64,000 nt of DNA from an uncultured Lachnospiraceae bacterium (GCA_947625775.1 CANQPM010000003.1:235664-299663), one strand, 5' to 3'. Numbered from the stretch's first letter, positions 27,838 to 37,100 are shown. Program-made: numbers and translations. The notes: generated by a model not told the origin, from the sequence alone.

Positions 27838-29157
27838 ATGGCAAGGCTTACATTTCGGGGCGGCGTGCATCCTTATGACGGCAAGGATTTGTCAAAGGAT
27901 AAGCCTATGAAAACAATCATTCCAAAGGGCGATATGGTTTATCCGCTCAGTCAGCATATAGGCGCGCCTGCAGTGCCGATAGTGAAGAAGGGCGATAAGG
28001 TGCTTACGGGGCAGAAAATCGCGGAGGCGGGCGGCTTTGTGTCTGCTCCGATTTACGCGACTGTATCTGGCACGGTAAAGGCGATAGAGCCGAGGCGCGT
28101 GGTGACGGGCGATATGGTAAATTCGATAATAGTTGACAACGACGGGCTTTTTGACGAGGTTGAATACACGCCGCACAATCCCGAAAAGCTTGAAAAGAAG
28201 GAGATTATCGAGCTCATAAAGGAGGCGGGCGTAGTCGGAATGGGAGGAGCAGGCTTCCCGACGCATGTAAAGCTTTCGACGAAGGAGCCTGAAAAAATAA
28301 CTTACGTTATTGCAAACTGCGCGGAGTGCGAGCCGTATCTTACATCTGATTACAGGCGGATGCTGGAGGAGCCGCAGAAGCTTATTGACGGGCTGAAAAT
28401 CATTTTGAGGCTTTTTGACAACGCACAGGGCGTGCTTGCCGTCGAGGACAATAAGCCTGACTGCATAGAGCTTTTGAGCGGACTTGTCGAAAAAGAGGAG
28501 CGTATTACGGTAAAGGCGCTAAAGACAAAATATCCGCAGGGCGCTGAGCGGCAGCTTATCTATGCCGTGACGGGACGCGCGATAAATTCGTCAATGCTGC
28601 CAGCGGACGCGGGCTGCGTGGTTGACAACGTCGATACGATAGTGGCTGTCTATCATGCCGTAGCGGAAGGCAAGCCGCTTATGAATAGGATAGTGACTGT
28701 CACTGGCGACGCTGTAAACAATCCGAGAAATTTTTACGTCAGGATTGGCATGAATTACAACGACCTTATAGCGAAGGCGGGCGGCTTTAAGACTGAGCCG
28801 CAGAAGGTGGTTTCGGGCGGTCCTATGATGGGTTTTGCGCTGTTTGACCTTAATGTGCCGACTACAAAGACCGCTTCGGCGCTGCTCTGCCTTACAAAAG
28901 ACGAGGTTTCAGCGTCAGAAGAAGGTCCCTGCATAAATTGCGGCAGGTGCGTCGAGGTATGCCCAGGGCGCGTGGTGCCGAGCAGACTTGCTGATATGGC
29001 AAGGAGGCACGACGAGGAGGCGTTTGTCGAAAACGACGGAATGGAGTGCTGCGAGTGCGGCTGCTGCAGCTATGTCTGTCCTGCTAAGCGCCAGCTTACC
29101 CAGTCGATTAAATCAATGAGAAAGACTGTGCTAAACAACAGAAAAAATAAAAAATAA
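27838..29157 (+). CDS. rnfC: Rnf electron transport complex subunit C
   Basis: 439 residues. RnfC is the peripheral NADH-dehydrogenase-like subunit. It has the Gly-rich NADH/FMN-binding segment GVVGMGGAGFPTHVKL (about residue 135), ANCAECEPYL, and two [4Fe-4S] motifs near the C-terminus, CINCGRCVEVCPG and CCECGCCSYVCPAK. It is first in the order C-D-G-E-A-B, which matches clostridial Rnf operons. The complex oxidises ferredoxin, reduces NAD+ and exports Na+ or H+. Confidence 0.97.
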   Translation: MARLTFRGGVHPYDGKDLSKDKPMKTIIPKGDMVYPLSQHIGAPAVPIVKKGDKVLTGQKIAEAGGFVSAPIYATVSGTVKAIEPRRVVTGDMVNSIIVDNDGLFDEVEYTPHNPEKLEKKEIIELIKEAGVVGMGGAGFPTHVKLSTKEPEKITYVIANCAECEPYLTSDYRRMLEEPQKLIDGLKIILRLFDNAQGVLAVEDNKPDCIELLSGLVEKEERITVKALKTKYPQGAERQLIYAVTGRAINSSMLPADAGCVVDNVDTIVAVYHAVAEGKPLMNRIVTVTGDAVNNPRNFYVRIGMNYNDLIAKAGGFKTEPQKVVSGGPMMGFALFDLNVPTTKTASALLCLTKDEVSASEEGPCINCGRCVEVCPGRVVPSRLADMARRHDEEAFVENDGMECCECGCCSYVCPAKRQLTQSIKSMRKTVLNNRKNKK

Positions 29158-29171
29158 GGAGGAACGCTCAC

Positions 29172-30116
29172 GTGGCTTCTATATTAAAAGTATCATCTAA
29201 TCCGCATATCAGGTCAAAGGCATCTACGGAGCGGATTATGCAGTATGTGGTGATTGCATTGCTGCCAACCACGGTTTTCGGCATTTTCAATTTTGGCTTG
29301 CATGCGCTTTTGCTCGTGCTTGTGACAGTGGCGGCGACAGTTTTATCAGAGTACATATATGACAGGTGCATGAAAAAGAAAAACAGCATCGGCGATTTTT
29401 CGGCAGTCGTTACAGGCTTGCTTCTGGCGCTCAATCTGCCACCCAAGGCGCCCTTGTGGATAGGCATTATAGGCGGTGTGTTTGCGATTGTGGTAGTGAA
29501 AATGCTTTTTGGCGGTCTGGGACAGAACTTTATGAATCCCGCGCTTGGTGCGAGATGCTTTCTGATGATTTCCTTTACATCAATAATGACGAATTTTGAG
29601 TGCGACGCATATACGGGGGCGACGCCGCTTGCCGTGTTAAAAAGCGGCGAGGGCGCGGCAAGTCTTGCGGATATGGTTATCGGGCGCACGGCGGGCACTA
29701 TCGGGGAGACAAGTATGGTAGCGATTTTGATAGGTGCGGCGTTCTTATTGATTACAGGTGTTATCGATTTAAAAGTGCCGTGCTCTTATATTGCGAGTTT
29801 TGTCGTATTTATCCTGTTTTTTAGCGGAAGGGGCTTTGATTTGCAGTATATTGCGATGCAGCTTGCGGGGGGAGGCTTGATGCTCGGCGCGTTTTTTATG
29901 GCGACGGATTATGTCACTAGACCTATCACAAAAAACGGACAGTATGTGTTTGGTATTTTTTTAGGCATTATGACGGGAATATTCAGGCTTTTCGGACCGT
30001 CGGCGGAGGGAGTTTCGTATGCGATCATCCTTGGAAATCTTCTTGTGCCGCTGATTGAGAGGTTTACAAAGCCCACGGCTTTTGGAAAGGGAAGAAAAGG
30101 AGGAGCGAGAGTATGA
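29172..30116 (+). CDS. rnfD: Rnf complex subunit D
   Basis: 314 residues, integral membrane with about eight helices. The covalent FMN attachment region is ECDAYTGATPLAVL (S/T-G-A-T consensus), where Thr receives phosphoester-linked FMN. GTG start with GGAGG 10 nt upstream. Overlaps rnfG by 4 nt. With RnfE and RnfA it forms the ion-translocating core. Confidence 0.96.
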   Translation: MASILKVSSNPHIRSKASTERIMQYVVIALLPTTVFGIFNFGLHALLLVLVTVAATVLSEYIYDRCMKKKNSIGDFSAVVTGLLLALNLPPKAPLWIGIIGGVFAIVVVKMLFGGLGQNFMNPALGARCFLMISFTSIMTNFECDAYTGATPLAVLKSGEGAASLADMVIGRTAGTIGETSMVAILIGAAFLLITGVIDLKVPCSYIASFVVFILFFSGRGFDLQYIAMQLAGGGLMLGAFFMATDYVTRPITKNGQYVFGIFLGIMTGIFRLFGPSAEGVSYAIILGNLLVPLIERFTKPTAFGKGRKGGARV

Positions 30117-30808
30117 GCAATGCAAATGCTGCAGAAAAGCGCGCCATGTTAAAAGACGCGGCTATCCTTTTTATAATAACACTTGTTGCGGGATTTTTGC
30201 TGGGGTTTGTCTATGATGTCACGAAGGAGCTCATAGCGCAGCAGAAGGAAAAGGCAAAGCTTGAGGCAAGCAGGCTGGTGTTCGCTGATGCCACGGATTT
30301 TAGGGCGTATGAGGGTTTCAGCGTGGAAAGTGCGGCGGAAGTCTTAAAAGCGGCGGCAGAGAACATTAATTTCCAAGGCGCATTGAGTAGTTTCAGCGCG
30401 GACAGCGCAGCGGCAGCCGCAAGAGCTGAGGGCATAAGCGGGGCTGATATTGATGAGGTGTCGGAAGCGTATGACAGCGCGGGAAATCTTCTGGGATATG
30501 TGATAACAGTGACAGACCACGACGGATATGGCGGAGATATTCAGTTTTCTATGGGCGTTACACTTGATGGAACGCTCAACGGCATATCACTGCTCAGTAT
30601 CTCAGAAACGGCAGGGCTTGGCATGAAGGCTGGTGATGTGCTCGTGCCGCAGTTTGAAAATAAAAATGTTGAATTTTTTACATATACAAAGACTGGTTCA
30701 GCAGGCGAAAGCGAGATTGATGCCATAAGCGGCGCGACAATAACAACACGTGCTATTGTAAACGGTGTAAATGCGGGGCTTGAATATTTCCGCAGCATAA
30801 AACATTAA
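30113..30808 (+). CDS. rnfG: Rnf complex subunit G
   Basis: 231 residues. One N-terminal membrane helix (AAILFIITLVAGFLLGFVYD) and an extracytoplasmic FMN-binding domain ending in AISGATITTRAIVNGVN, whose Thr in SGAT carries covalent FMN. Overlaps rnfD by ATGA. Residues 60-115 are Ala/Ser-rich. Confidence 0.95.
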   Translation: MSNANAAEKRAMLKDAAILFIITLVAGFLLGFVYDVTKELIAQQKEKAKLEASRLVFADATDFRAYEGFSVESAAEVLKAAAENINFQGALSSFSADSAAAAARAEGISGADIDEVSEAYDSAGNLLGYVITVTDHDGYGGDIQFSMGVTLDGTLNGISLLSISETAGLGMKAGDVLVPQFENKNVEFFTYTKTGSAGESEIDAISGATITTRAIVNGVNAGLEYFRSIKH

Positions 30809-30851
30809 GGAAATCTAAGGCTGAAAAGGGCATACAGCCAAAATGCTAAAG

Positions 30852-30907
30852 CATTTAGACTTCCTAAATGTTTAAGAAAAACGCAGAGGCGACGTTTTTC
30901 CTGAATG
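30852..30907. repeat. Two hairpins and a dispersed repeat between rnfG and rnfE
   Basis: CATTTAG/CTAAATG at 30852-30870 and GAAAAACG/CGTTTTTC at 30877-30900. The stretch 30861-30907 resembles 52259-52302. It lies within the operon and may set relative subunit expression. Confidence 0.5.
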
Positions 30908-30946
30908 ATTTTATTTGTCTGTTGAAGCAGGCAGAAAGGAGTTATT

Positions 30947-31690
30947 GTGAATAGTGAAAAGAAGCCTATGGAGGTTTTTATAAATGGCCTTATCAAGGAA
31001 AATCCGACTTTTGTGCTTATGCTTGGCATGTGTCCCACGCTTGCCGTGACGACTTCCGCTGTAAACGGTATGGGCATGGGGCTTACTACTACGGTGGTGC
31101 TTGTCCTCAGCAATGTGATAATATCCCTGCTGAGGAATGTGATACCCAACAGGGTGAGAATCCCCGCTTTTATAGTGATAATCGCGTCTTTTGTGACGAT
31201 AGTGGAGCTTTTGCTTGAAGGCTTTCTGCCGAGCCTTTATTCGGCACTTGGCATTTACATACCGCTGATAGTCGTAAACTGTATTATTCTGGGGCGCGCG
31301 GAGGCGTTTGCGTCTAAAAATCCGATAATACCTTCGTTTTTTGACGGGCTTGGCATGGGGCTTGGATTTACCGTGGCGCTTACTATAATAGGCGCTGTGA
31401 GGGAGCTGCTCGGAGCGGGCGAGATTTTCGGGTATGCGGTAATAAACAATATTCTTGCGGGAATCTGCTCAATATTTGGCGCTGAGCCGATAGAGTATGT
31501 GCCGATAAGCATATTTGTGCTTGCGCCTGGGGCGTTTTTTGTGCTTGCGGCGCTGACGGCAGCGCAGAACCGAATAAAACGCAAGCGCGAGGAAAAGGGG
31601 CTGAACGCGGACAAGATACAGTCAGGCTGCGGCTCTGATTGCATGAACTGTGATAATAACACGTGTAATCATAAATTTCTGGATATTTGA
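30947..31690 (+). CDS. rnfE: Rnf complex subunit E
   Basis: 247 residues with six predicted membrane helices. Homologous to NqrD; contains PTFVLMLGMCPTLAVT and LGRAEAFASKNPI, including the conserved Cys of the RnfE/A pair. GTG start with GAAAGGAG upstream. The tail has a Cys-rich end (SGCGSDCMNCDNNTCNHK), longer than most RnfE, which could bind metal. Confidence 0.95.
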   Translation: MNSEKKPMEVFINGLIKENPTFVLMLGMCPTLAVTTSAVNGMGMGLTTTVVLVLSNVIISLLRNVIPNRVRIPAFIVIIASFVTIVELLLEGFLPSLYSALGIYIPLIVVNCIILGRAEAFASKNPIIPSFFDGLGMGLGFTVALTIIGAVRELLGAGEIFGYAVINNILAGICSIFGAEPIEYVPISIFVLAPGAFFVLAALTAAQNRIKRKREEKGLNADKIQSGCGSDCMNCDNNTCNHKFLDI

Positions 31691-31770
31691 TATTTGATTG
31701 CGGGAAATGACTGAAGGGCTGCAGACAGCAAAATATTTTAGCCGCTGCGGGCGGCGGAACGGAGGACAAT

Positions 31771-32358
31771 ATGCTTGGCGTAGTGCAGGATTTGTTAATT
31801 TTGATGATAGGCTCATCATTGGTAAGCAATGTAGTGCTCAGCCAGTTTTTGGGCTTATGCCCGTTTTTGGGAGTTTCAAAGAAGGTGGACACGGCTCTGG
31901 GCATGGGCGGGGCGGTAATTTTCGTGATAACACTTGCGTCGGGAGTAACAGCTGTTATTTATAAATTTATTCTGGTGCCGCTTGACATTACATATTTGCA
32001 GACGATAGTATTTATTCTTGTTATTGCGGCGCTTGTGCAGTTTGTGGAAATGTTTTTGAAGAAATATGTCCCATCGCTTTATCAGGCGCTTGGCGTATAT
32101 CTGCCGCTTATCACGACAAACTGCGCGGTATTGGGCGTGGCGCTGACAAACGTGCAGAAAGAATATGGCATTGGATTTAGCATTGTGAGCGGTTTTTCGA
32201 CGGCGGCGGGCTTTTTGATAGCAATAGTTATTTTAGCGGGCATACGTGAGAAGACGGCGTACAATGATATACCTGAATCATTTAAGGGAATGCCCATTGT
32301 GCTTATAACCGCGGGGCTTATGGCGATTGCGTTCTGCGGATTTTCAGGACTGTTATAA
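31771..32358 (+). CDS. rnfA: Rnf complex subunit A
   Basis: 195 residues, six membrane helices, homologous to NqrE. LSQFLGLCPFLGVSKKVD and TTNCAVLGVAL hold the conserved cysteines that, with RnfE, bind an intramembrane Fe-S cluster. GGAGG 5 nt before the ATG. Confidence 0.96.
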   Translation: MLGVVQDLLILMIGSSLVSNVVLSQFLGLCPFLGVSKKVDTALGMGGAVIFVITLASGVTAVIYKFILVPLDITYLQTIVFILVIAALVQFVEMFLKKYVPSLYQALGVYLPLITTNCAVLGVALTNVQKEYGIGFSIVSGFSTAAGFLIAIVILAGIREKTAYNDIPESFKGMPIVLITAGLMAIAFCGFSGLL

Positions 32359-32374
32359 ATAAATTTGGAGGTTA

Positions 32375-32398
32375 GTGTGAAAAATAAATTTTTCACAC
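32375..32398 (+). repeat. Hairpin between rnfA and rnfB
   Basis: Perfect 10-bp stem GTGTGAAAAA/TTTTTCACAC with a 4-nt loop. No T tract follows. Possibly an mRNA stability or processing site within the operon. Confidence 0.55.
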
Positions 32399-32452
32399 GA
32401 AAATTTGTGATTAGTGCATAAATTTGCAGGCACATCAGAAATGGGGGTTATT

Positions 32453-33250
32453 ATGGGAATTTCGGCGATTTTTACCGCTGTGGCGGTGGTTGGCGCGGTA
32501 GGCTTGCTGCTCGGCGTTTTTCTCGGGGTGGCGAGCATTGTGTTTAAGGTCGATGTTGACGAAAAGGAGGAGGCTGTGCTTGCGGCGCTTCCTGGGAATA
32601 ACTGCGGCGGCTGCGGTTTTGCGGGGTGTTCGGGACTGGCTGCGGCTATTGCAAAGAAAGAGGCGCCTGTCAATGCCTGTCCTGTGGGCGGCGAGGCTGT
32701 GGGAAAAGTGATTGCGGGCATTATGGGCGTGGAGGCAGGAGAGCGCGTGAGAATGACGGCATATGTCAAATGCTCGGGCGACTGTAAAAAAACTACGCAG
32801 AATTATGAATATACGGGCGTGGGCGACTGTTCAATGCTTGCGTATGTGCCTGACGGTGGAGCCAAGTCCTGCAATTACGGCTGCGTAGGGTTTGGAAATT
32901 GCAAGAAGGCGTGTCCGTTTGGGGCTATTTATATGAAAAATGGAATTGCTGTGGTTGACAGGGAGCGCTGCAAGGCATGCGGCAAGTGCGTTTCGGCGTG
33001 TCCCAAGGCTTTGATTGAGCTTATTCCGTATGATTCAAAGACGGTTGTGGCGTGCAGCTCAAGAGATAAAGGATCTGTTGCTATGAAGGCTTGCCAGAGC
33101 AGCTGTATCGGGTGCGGACTGTGCGCGAAGGTGTGTCCAACGGGGGCTGTTACTGTGGAAAATTTCCTTGCGCATATAGACCAGAGTAAGTGTACAGGGT
33201 GCGGCGCGTGCAAGGAGAAATGTCCGCGAAAGGCAATTTGCGATTTTTGA
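32453..33250 (+). CDS. rnfB: Rnf complex ferredoxin subunit B
   Basis: 265 residues from ATG 32453, which has GGGGG 6 nt upstream; an upstream GTG frame lacks an RBS. An N-terminal membrane helix is followed by the Cys-rich motif NNCGGCGFAGCSGL and then several [4Fe-4S] ferredoxin motifs (CVGFGNCKKACPFGA-like, CKACGKCVSACPK, CIGCGLCAKVCPTGA, CTGCGACKEKCPRKA). RnfB accepts electrons from reduced ferredoxin. Confidence 0.96.
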   Translation: MGISAIFTAVAVVGAVGLLLGVFLGVASIVFKVDVDEKEEAVLAALPGNNCGGCGFAGCSGLAAAIAKKEAPVNACPVGGEAVGKVIAGIMGVEAGERVRMTAYVKCSGDCKKTTQNYEYTGVGDCSMLAYVPDGGAKSCNYGCVGFGNCKKACPFGAIYMKNGIAVVDRERCKACGKCVSACPKALIELIPYDSKTVVACSSRDKGSVAMKACQSSCIGCGLCAKVCPTGAVTVENFLAHIDQSKCTGCGACKEKCPRKAICDF

Positions 33251-33489
33251 CTTTCGGATTTTGATTTTGAGGAAATAGTTCGTTCGAGCTGGTGTATTTG
33301 TCGTGTCTGTATGCCGATATATAAGCAGCTGTTATTTATATTTGGTAAAAGAAAACATTTGCCATGATTAGTGGAATACGCTATAATAAGCAGGTATGGT
33401 ACGGTACGGTACAGTGCATTGTATTATATTGCACTGGCATAAGGATTAGTGGAAATGTCGGTGTTCATAGAATGGAGGGTTTTCGTTAA

Positions 33490-34773
33490 ATGAGGCTTTA
33501 TGATGATGACGACGATTATGGTAACGAGGAACGCGGTTCAGGATCGGGCATAAATTTTGTTTATATGGCTCTTATAATGTCAATTGTTATTTTAGCCGTG
33601 ACGGCGCTTGTGTTCTGGGCGAATGGAGCGCACAGGAAATCTGACGGGCGTGGCTATGCGGAGGCAGTAGCGCAGAGAGAGGAGCGTCTCCAGCAGAGCG
33701 GCGCGGCGGCGCAGAATGAATCGGAGGATCTGCAGTCGAAAGATAAGCTTACCGCCAACCAGCTTGACATATGGACACTTCCCGATACGGGCAGGAGAGA
33801 CGATAACAGTTCAAAATCAGGCAGCGGAAACGGTACAGTCACCAACCAGACTACTGGAGAAACAGTGTCAGGAGATGACTCGGAGGGCAGCAAAGAAAAG
33901 GAAACTACGGCGACGGCTGATGAGCTTGCGTCAGGAAAAACATCAGTATATGACATGGCTGAGCGCGAAAGCGAGGTGGAAACAAAAGAGGAAGAAGATG
34001 ATGATGACGAAGACGAGGAGATTACAAGCATACGCGTTTCACATGCGGACGGCACTAAGGAATGGGTGGACATAGACGAGAATTTGGAGCGCAATACATA
34101 TGATTATGACAATCTCAAGCTTGACAAGTCTGTTATGAGGTATTATGAAAACGGCAAGGCGGCATCATGGCTTGGCGTGGATATATCATCTAATAATGGC
34201 GAGGTTGATTTTGACAAGCTCAAAAAGGCTAAATGCGATTTTTGTATGCTGAGGGTTGGCGCGCGCGGCTACAGCAGCGGCAATATTGTGATGGACAAGA
34301 GCTTTGAGGACAATTTAAAGGGGGCAAGGAGCGCAAAGCTTGATATCGGAGTATATTTCTGTTCACAGGCGGTTACAAAGGCTGAGGCGCGTGAGGAGGC
34401 TGACGTGCTGCTCGACGCTATAGACGGCTATGACATAAGCTATCCTGTGGTTTTTGTCATGGAAAATATAAAAGATGATATGGCGCGGATTGAGGCGCTT
34501 GATACCAAGGACAGAACTCAGATTGCGGTGGCTTTTCTTGATGAGATTGCAGATGCGGGATATACGCCTATGATTTATGGGGATCTTGAATGGCTGCTCA
34601 CAATGCTTGACCTTGAGGCGCTTGAGGAATATGACGTATGGATTGCTGAGAACGGCAGTAAGCCCCAGTATCCGTATAAATTCGGTATCTGGCAGTATGA
34701 CTCTGAAGGCAGCATAAGCGGCATTTCAGGAGATGCGGCACTGAGCATAAGCTTTGTGGATTATGCGAAATAA
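33490..34773 (+). CDS. Membrane-anchored GH25-like protein, probably altered active site
   Basis: 427 residues. An acidic N-terminus (DDDDYG) precedes one membrane helix (residues 23-43). A 130-residue low-complexity linker rich in Ser, Thr, Asp and Glu leads to a GH25 lysozyme-fold domain (about 210-427). The first catalytic Asp is present in GVDISSNNG. The DxE motif, usually FDxE, reads FVMEN, so its Asp is replaced by Val while Glu stays. The closing strand is also changed. It may bind or remodel peptidoglycan with reduced activity. GGAGGG precedes the ATG. Confidence 0.85.
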   Translation: MRLYDDDDDYGNEERGSGSGINFVYMALIMSIVILAVTALVFWANGAHRKSDGRGYAEAVAQREERLQQSGAAAQNESEDLQSKDKLTANQLDIWTLPDTGRRDDNSSKSGSGNGTVTNQTTGETVSGDDSEGSKEKETTATADELASGKTSVYDMAERESEVETKEEEDDDDEDEEITSIRVSHADGTKEWVDIDENLERNTYDYDNLKLDKSVMRYYENGKAASWLGVDISSNNGEVDFDKLKKAKCDFCMLRVGARGYSSGNIVMDKSFEDNLKGARSAKLDIGVYFCSQAVTKAEAREEADVLLDAIDGYDISYPVVFVMENIKDDMARIEALDTKDRTQIAVAFLDEIADAGYTPMIYGDLEWLLTMLDLEALEEYDVWIAENGSKPQYPYKFGIWQYDSEGSISGISGDAALSISFVDYAK

Positions 34774-34794
34774 TGAATGGTGAAATTAAACGCA

Positions 34795-34883
34795 AAAACC
34801 ATAGCAGGCGTTATTGAAAAACGCCTTATATCAGATTTTTGAATTCACACAAAACTTGAAACAGTTTCGCCAGCTATGGTTTT
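34795..34883. terminator. Large nested hairpin after the GH25 gene
   Basis: AAAACCATAGC (34795-34805) pairs with GCTATGGTTTT (34873-34883); an inner stem AGGCGTT/AACGCCT lies at 34806-34826. It separates convergent genes and could stop transcription in either direction. Confidence 0.55.
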
Positions 34884-35060
34884 ATGCATATTTTTTGCTA
34901 TGACTTCTATATGTATATTTATATGGTATTTGTGCTGCGTTTTTTATTGTGTATTCTTTGTTGCACTTTTTATTGCATTTTTCTTATTGCATATTATTAA
35001 ATGCACTTTTTTATTCATTTTTCTTATTGTATTTCTTTCCCTTTTTGTACGGCATTTCCA

Positions 35061-35849
35061 TTATTGTTGCACTTTGTAATTTTCAATTTTATCAGAAATT
35101 TTGAGCTTTGAGTAAATATCGGCGTATGCAGACGGAGAAAGCCCGTCAATATAGTTTGGCGTATAATTTTTCTTTACTCCGTTTCTTTTTAAAATATCAA
35201 CCGCTTTGTTATAAGCAATCGCCGCTTCAAGCTCACTTTTATAAACGCCGACTATGTAGTACCCAGGCACGTTTATTTTTGCCTTGTATTTGGTGCGCCC
35301 TTTGGCTGTGATGGCATAGACGCCGTTGTAACGGTTGATTATTTTTATGTTCTGCCTGCGAAAATCTGTGTCGTCGCCGTTTAAAAAGACATAATCCCTG
35401 CCTGCCACGGCAAAGCTTTTGATGTCATAGCGGCTTAAAATGCTTACCTGCATGCCGTAGTCCGCGACAAACAGATGACCGTTTCTTTTCATAATCTTGT
35501 GAGAAGAATAATAAAACAAGTCATCAATGTCAAATTTCAGCACAAGCGACGGCGACAGATAGTAATAAAAAAACTTGGGGCGGGCATAGATAGGCGTGGA
35601 AAAATAAAGCCCGTTGTCGCGGAAGTTTATAATCACCACCCATTTTTCAAAGGGAAGGGCGGAATCAGGCGAGTAATTGTCAATCGTTATATCCCTGCCG
35701 CCTATAAGCCTGCCTGCCTCAGCGTAGGCTTGGTTAGCCTTTACCTCATTATCAAAACTGCCCAAGCTGATGTGCTTGCCTTTATAAGTAAAAGAGGCTC
35801 GGTAATATACGCTGCCGTCTTTTTTTTGTGTTTCGTAGACGCCCTTCAA
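35061..35849 (-). CDS. AP2-like DNA-binding protein with HNH-derived middle
   Basis: 262 residues from a TTG start with GGAGG 8 nt upstream. A longer frame to ATG 35909 is unlikely because a promoter overlaps it. Two AP2-like domains are seen at residues 3-50 (GVYETQKKDGSVYYR, GKHISLGSFDNEVKA) and near 190-240 (GVYAITAKGRTKYKAKI, VGVYKSELEAAIAYNKA). Before the second one, FLNGDDTDFRRQNIKI looks like the end of an HNH homing-endonuclease motif whose His is replaced by Phe. It may be a domesticated DNA-binding protein. Target unknown. Confidence 0.7.
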   Translation of the reverse strand: MKGVYETQKKDGSVYYRASFTYKGKHISLGSFDNEVKANQAYAEAGRLIGGRDITIDNYSPDSALPFEKWVVIINFRDNGLYFSTPIYARPKFFYYYLSPSLVLKFDIDDLFYYSSHKIMKRNGHLFVADYGMQVSILSRYDIKSFAVAGRDYVFLNGDDTDFRRQNIKIINRYNGVYAITAKGRTKYKAKINVPGYYIVGVYKSELEAAIAYNKAVDILKRNGVKKNYTPNYIDGLSPSAYADIYSKLKISDKIENYKVQQ

Positions 35850-35899
35850 GACAATTTCCTCCGATATATACTTTCCGCACAATAAACAATGACATTTAT

Positions 35900-35928
35900 A
35901 TAGTAGCATTGGACATTTTTATTGTCAA
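35900..35928 (-). promoter_or_regulatory. Promoter of the AP2-like gene
   Basis: On the minus strand, a consensus -35 TTGACA (35928-35923), 17-bp spacer, and -10 TACTAT (35905-35900). Transcription would begin near 35893, downstream of ATG 35909, which supports the TTG start at 35849. Confidence 0.65.
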
Positions 35929-35986
35929 CAATTTGGGAAAGCGGTATTTTGGAACTTTTACTTAAGGGTGAGATTTATGATAAAGT

Positions 35987-36064
35987 ATGAACGATGAATT
36001 GTGGTTGAGATTGAAAATAGCTCTTTACAATGAACCAGATGGAGATTATAATAAAATTGTGTAG
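35987..36064 (+). CDS. Possible 25-codon small ORF
   Basis: An ATG-to-TAG frame encoding MNDELWLRLKIALYNEPDGD plus five residues lies just after a -10-like TATGATAAAGT. No Shine-Dalgarno is visible. It overlaps the start of the 36061 direct repeat. It may be a remnant or a leader peptide for the Rpn-like gene. Confidence 0.25.
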   Translation: MNDELWLRLKIALYNEPDGDYNKIV

Positions 36065-36104
36065 CAGATACACATAATATAGAAAAAATAGAAACAATAA
36101 ACAA
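36061..36104 (+). repeat. Direct repeat, copy 1, upstream of the Rpn-like gene
   Basis: Begins GTAGCAGATACACATAATA and ends AAACAATAAACAA. A 46-bp similar copy is at 37101-37146, so the two frame the Rpn-like gene. Confidence 0.6.
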
Positions 36105-36124
36105 GACACTATAAGGGGAACGGA

Positions 36125-37084
36125 ATGGCAAAAGAGAAACAAGAGGCAGAAAAGAAACAGAAGCTGCAGTGGCATCCCGCATTTGCGGCAGCCCTTGAAA
36201 TGGAGCTTTTAGAGAATAAGGATGACTTGGAATTTGAAAGAGAACATAACCTTAACAGAAAGCCCCTGCTGATAGATTGTCTGGTAATAAAAAAGAAAAA
36301 GGATGTAGTCATAAAGAATGAGATAGGAAAATTCTTTAGGAAGTATAACATAATTGAATACAAATCAGCGAGGGATTCACTGTCAATAGATGATGTGGCA
36401 AAGACACAGGGATATGCACATTTATATAAAGCATATGGTGAAAGCGTTAATGCAATAAAGTTTGATGAGGTAGCAGCAATACTGATACGCGAATCAAAGC
36501 CTATTGGATTATTCAAGTATTTTGAAGAAAACAAATATACTGTATCAAATCCCTACAGAGGGATATATTACATAGAAAGCGGGTTAAAGTTTCCGACACA
36601 GATAATCGTAGGAAAAGAGCTTACCCATGAAAACCACGAATGGTTTAATCTGCTGTCGGATAAGGTGACAAAGCAGGAAATGGCAAGAGCCATCGAATAT
36701 TCGAGGAAGGTAAGGAACAAGAACGAAAGGGAACTGATAGATGCCATATTTGAAGTGAGCGCATTGGCAAACAAGAATGTGGTGGAAGAATTAAAGATGG
36801 GAGATGAGGATATGTGTCAGGCGTTAATGGAGATAATGAAACCCGAGATTGAAGAAGTTGTAAATACAGCAGTATTGCAGGAACGCAAGGAAACAACAGA
36901 ACGTGTCGAAAGAGAAACAACAGAACGCGTCGAAAGAGAAACGACAGAGCGCGTTACAGAACGTGCAATTAAGGTAGCAGTCAAAAGTTTAAGGCGCTTT
37001 AATATGAGTGACTTAAATATTAAGATGACTCTGATGGAAGATTACAATCTTTCAGAGGAAGAAGCACTTTCTTATTTGAAATAA
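36125..37084 (+). CDS. Rpn-like PD-(D/E)XK nuclease-family protein with tandem repeat tail
   Basis: 319 residues. The basic N-terminus is followed by a possible nuclease-like core (KPLLIDCLVIKKKKDVVIKNE, with D and E/K spacing of PD-(D/E)XK). The middle is helical. Residues 255-285 form three near-identical repeats of the ERETTERV unit, encoded by 24-bp tandem repeats at about 36892-36963. The C-terminus resembles the helical end of Rpn proteins (NIKMTLMEDYNLSEEEALSYL). Rpn family members are linked to recombination and, more recently, to phage defence. Flanking direct repeats suggest duplication or mobility. Confidence 0.7.
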   Translation: MAKEKQEAEKKQKLQWHPAFAAALEMELLENKDDLEFEREHNLNRKPLLIDCLVIKKKKDVVIKNEIGKFFRKYNIIEYKSARDSLSIDDVAKTQGYAHLYKAYGESVNAIKFDEVAAILIRESKPIGLFKYFEENKYTVSNPYRGIYYIESGLKFPTQIIVGKELTHENHEWFNLLSDKVTKQEMARAIEYSRKVRNKNERELIDAIFEVSALANKNVVEELKMGDEDMCQALMEIMKPEIEEVVNTAVLQERKETTERVERETTERVERETTERVTERAIKVAVKSLRRFNMSDLNIKMTLMEDYNLSEEEALSYLK

Positions 37085-37100
37085 ATCCTAAATATGTACC

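Noticed and set aside
36892..36963. Possible CRISPR-like tandem repeat
   Set aside because: The 24-bp units are contiguous, without spacers, and stay in frame within the Rpn-like gene.
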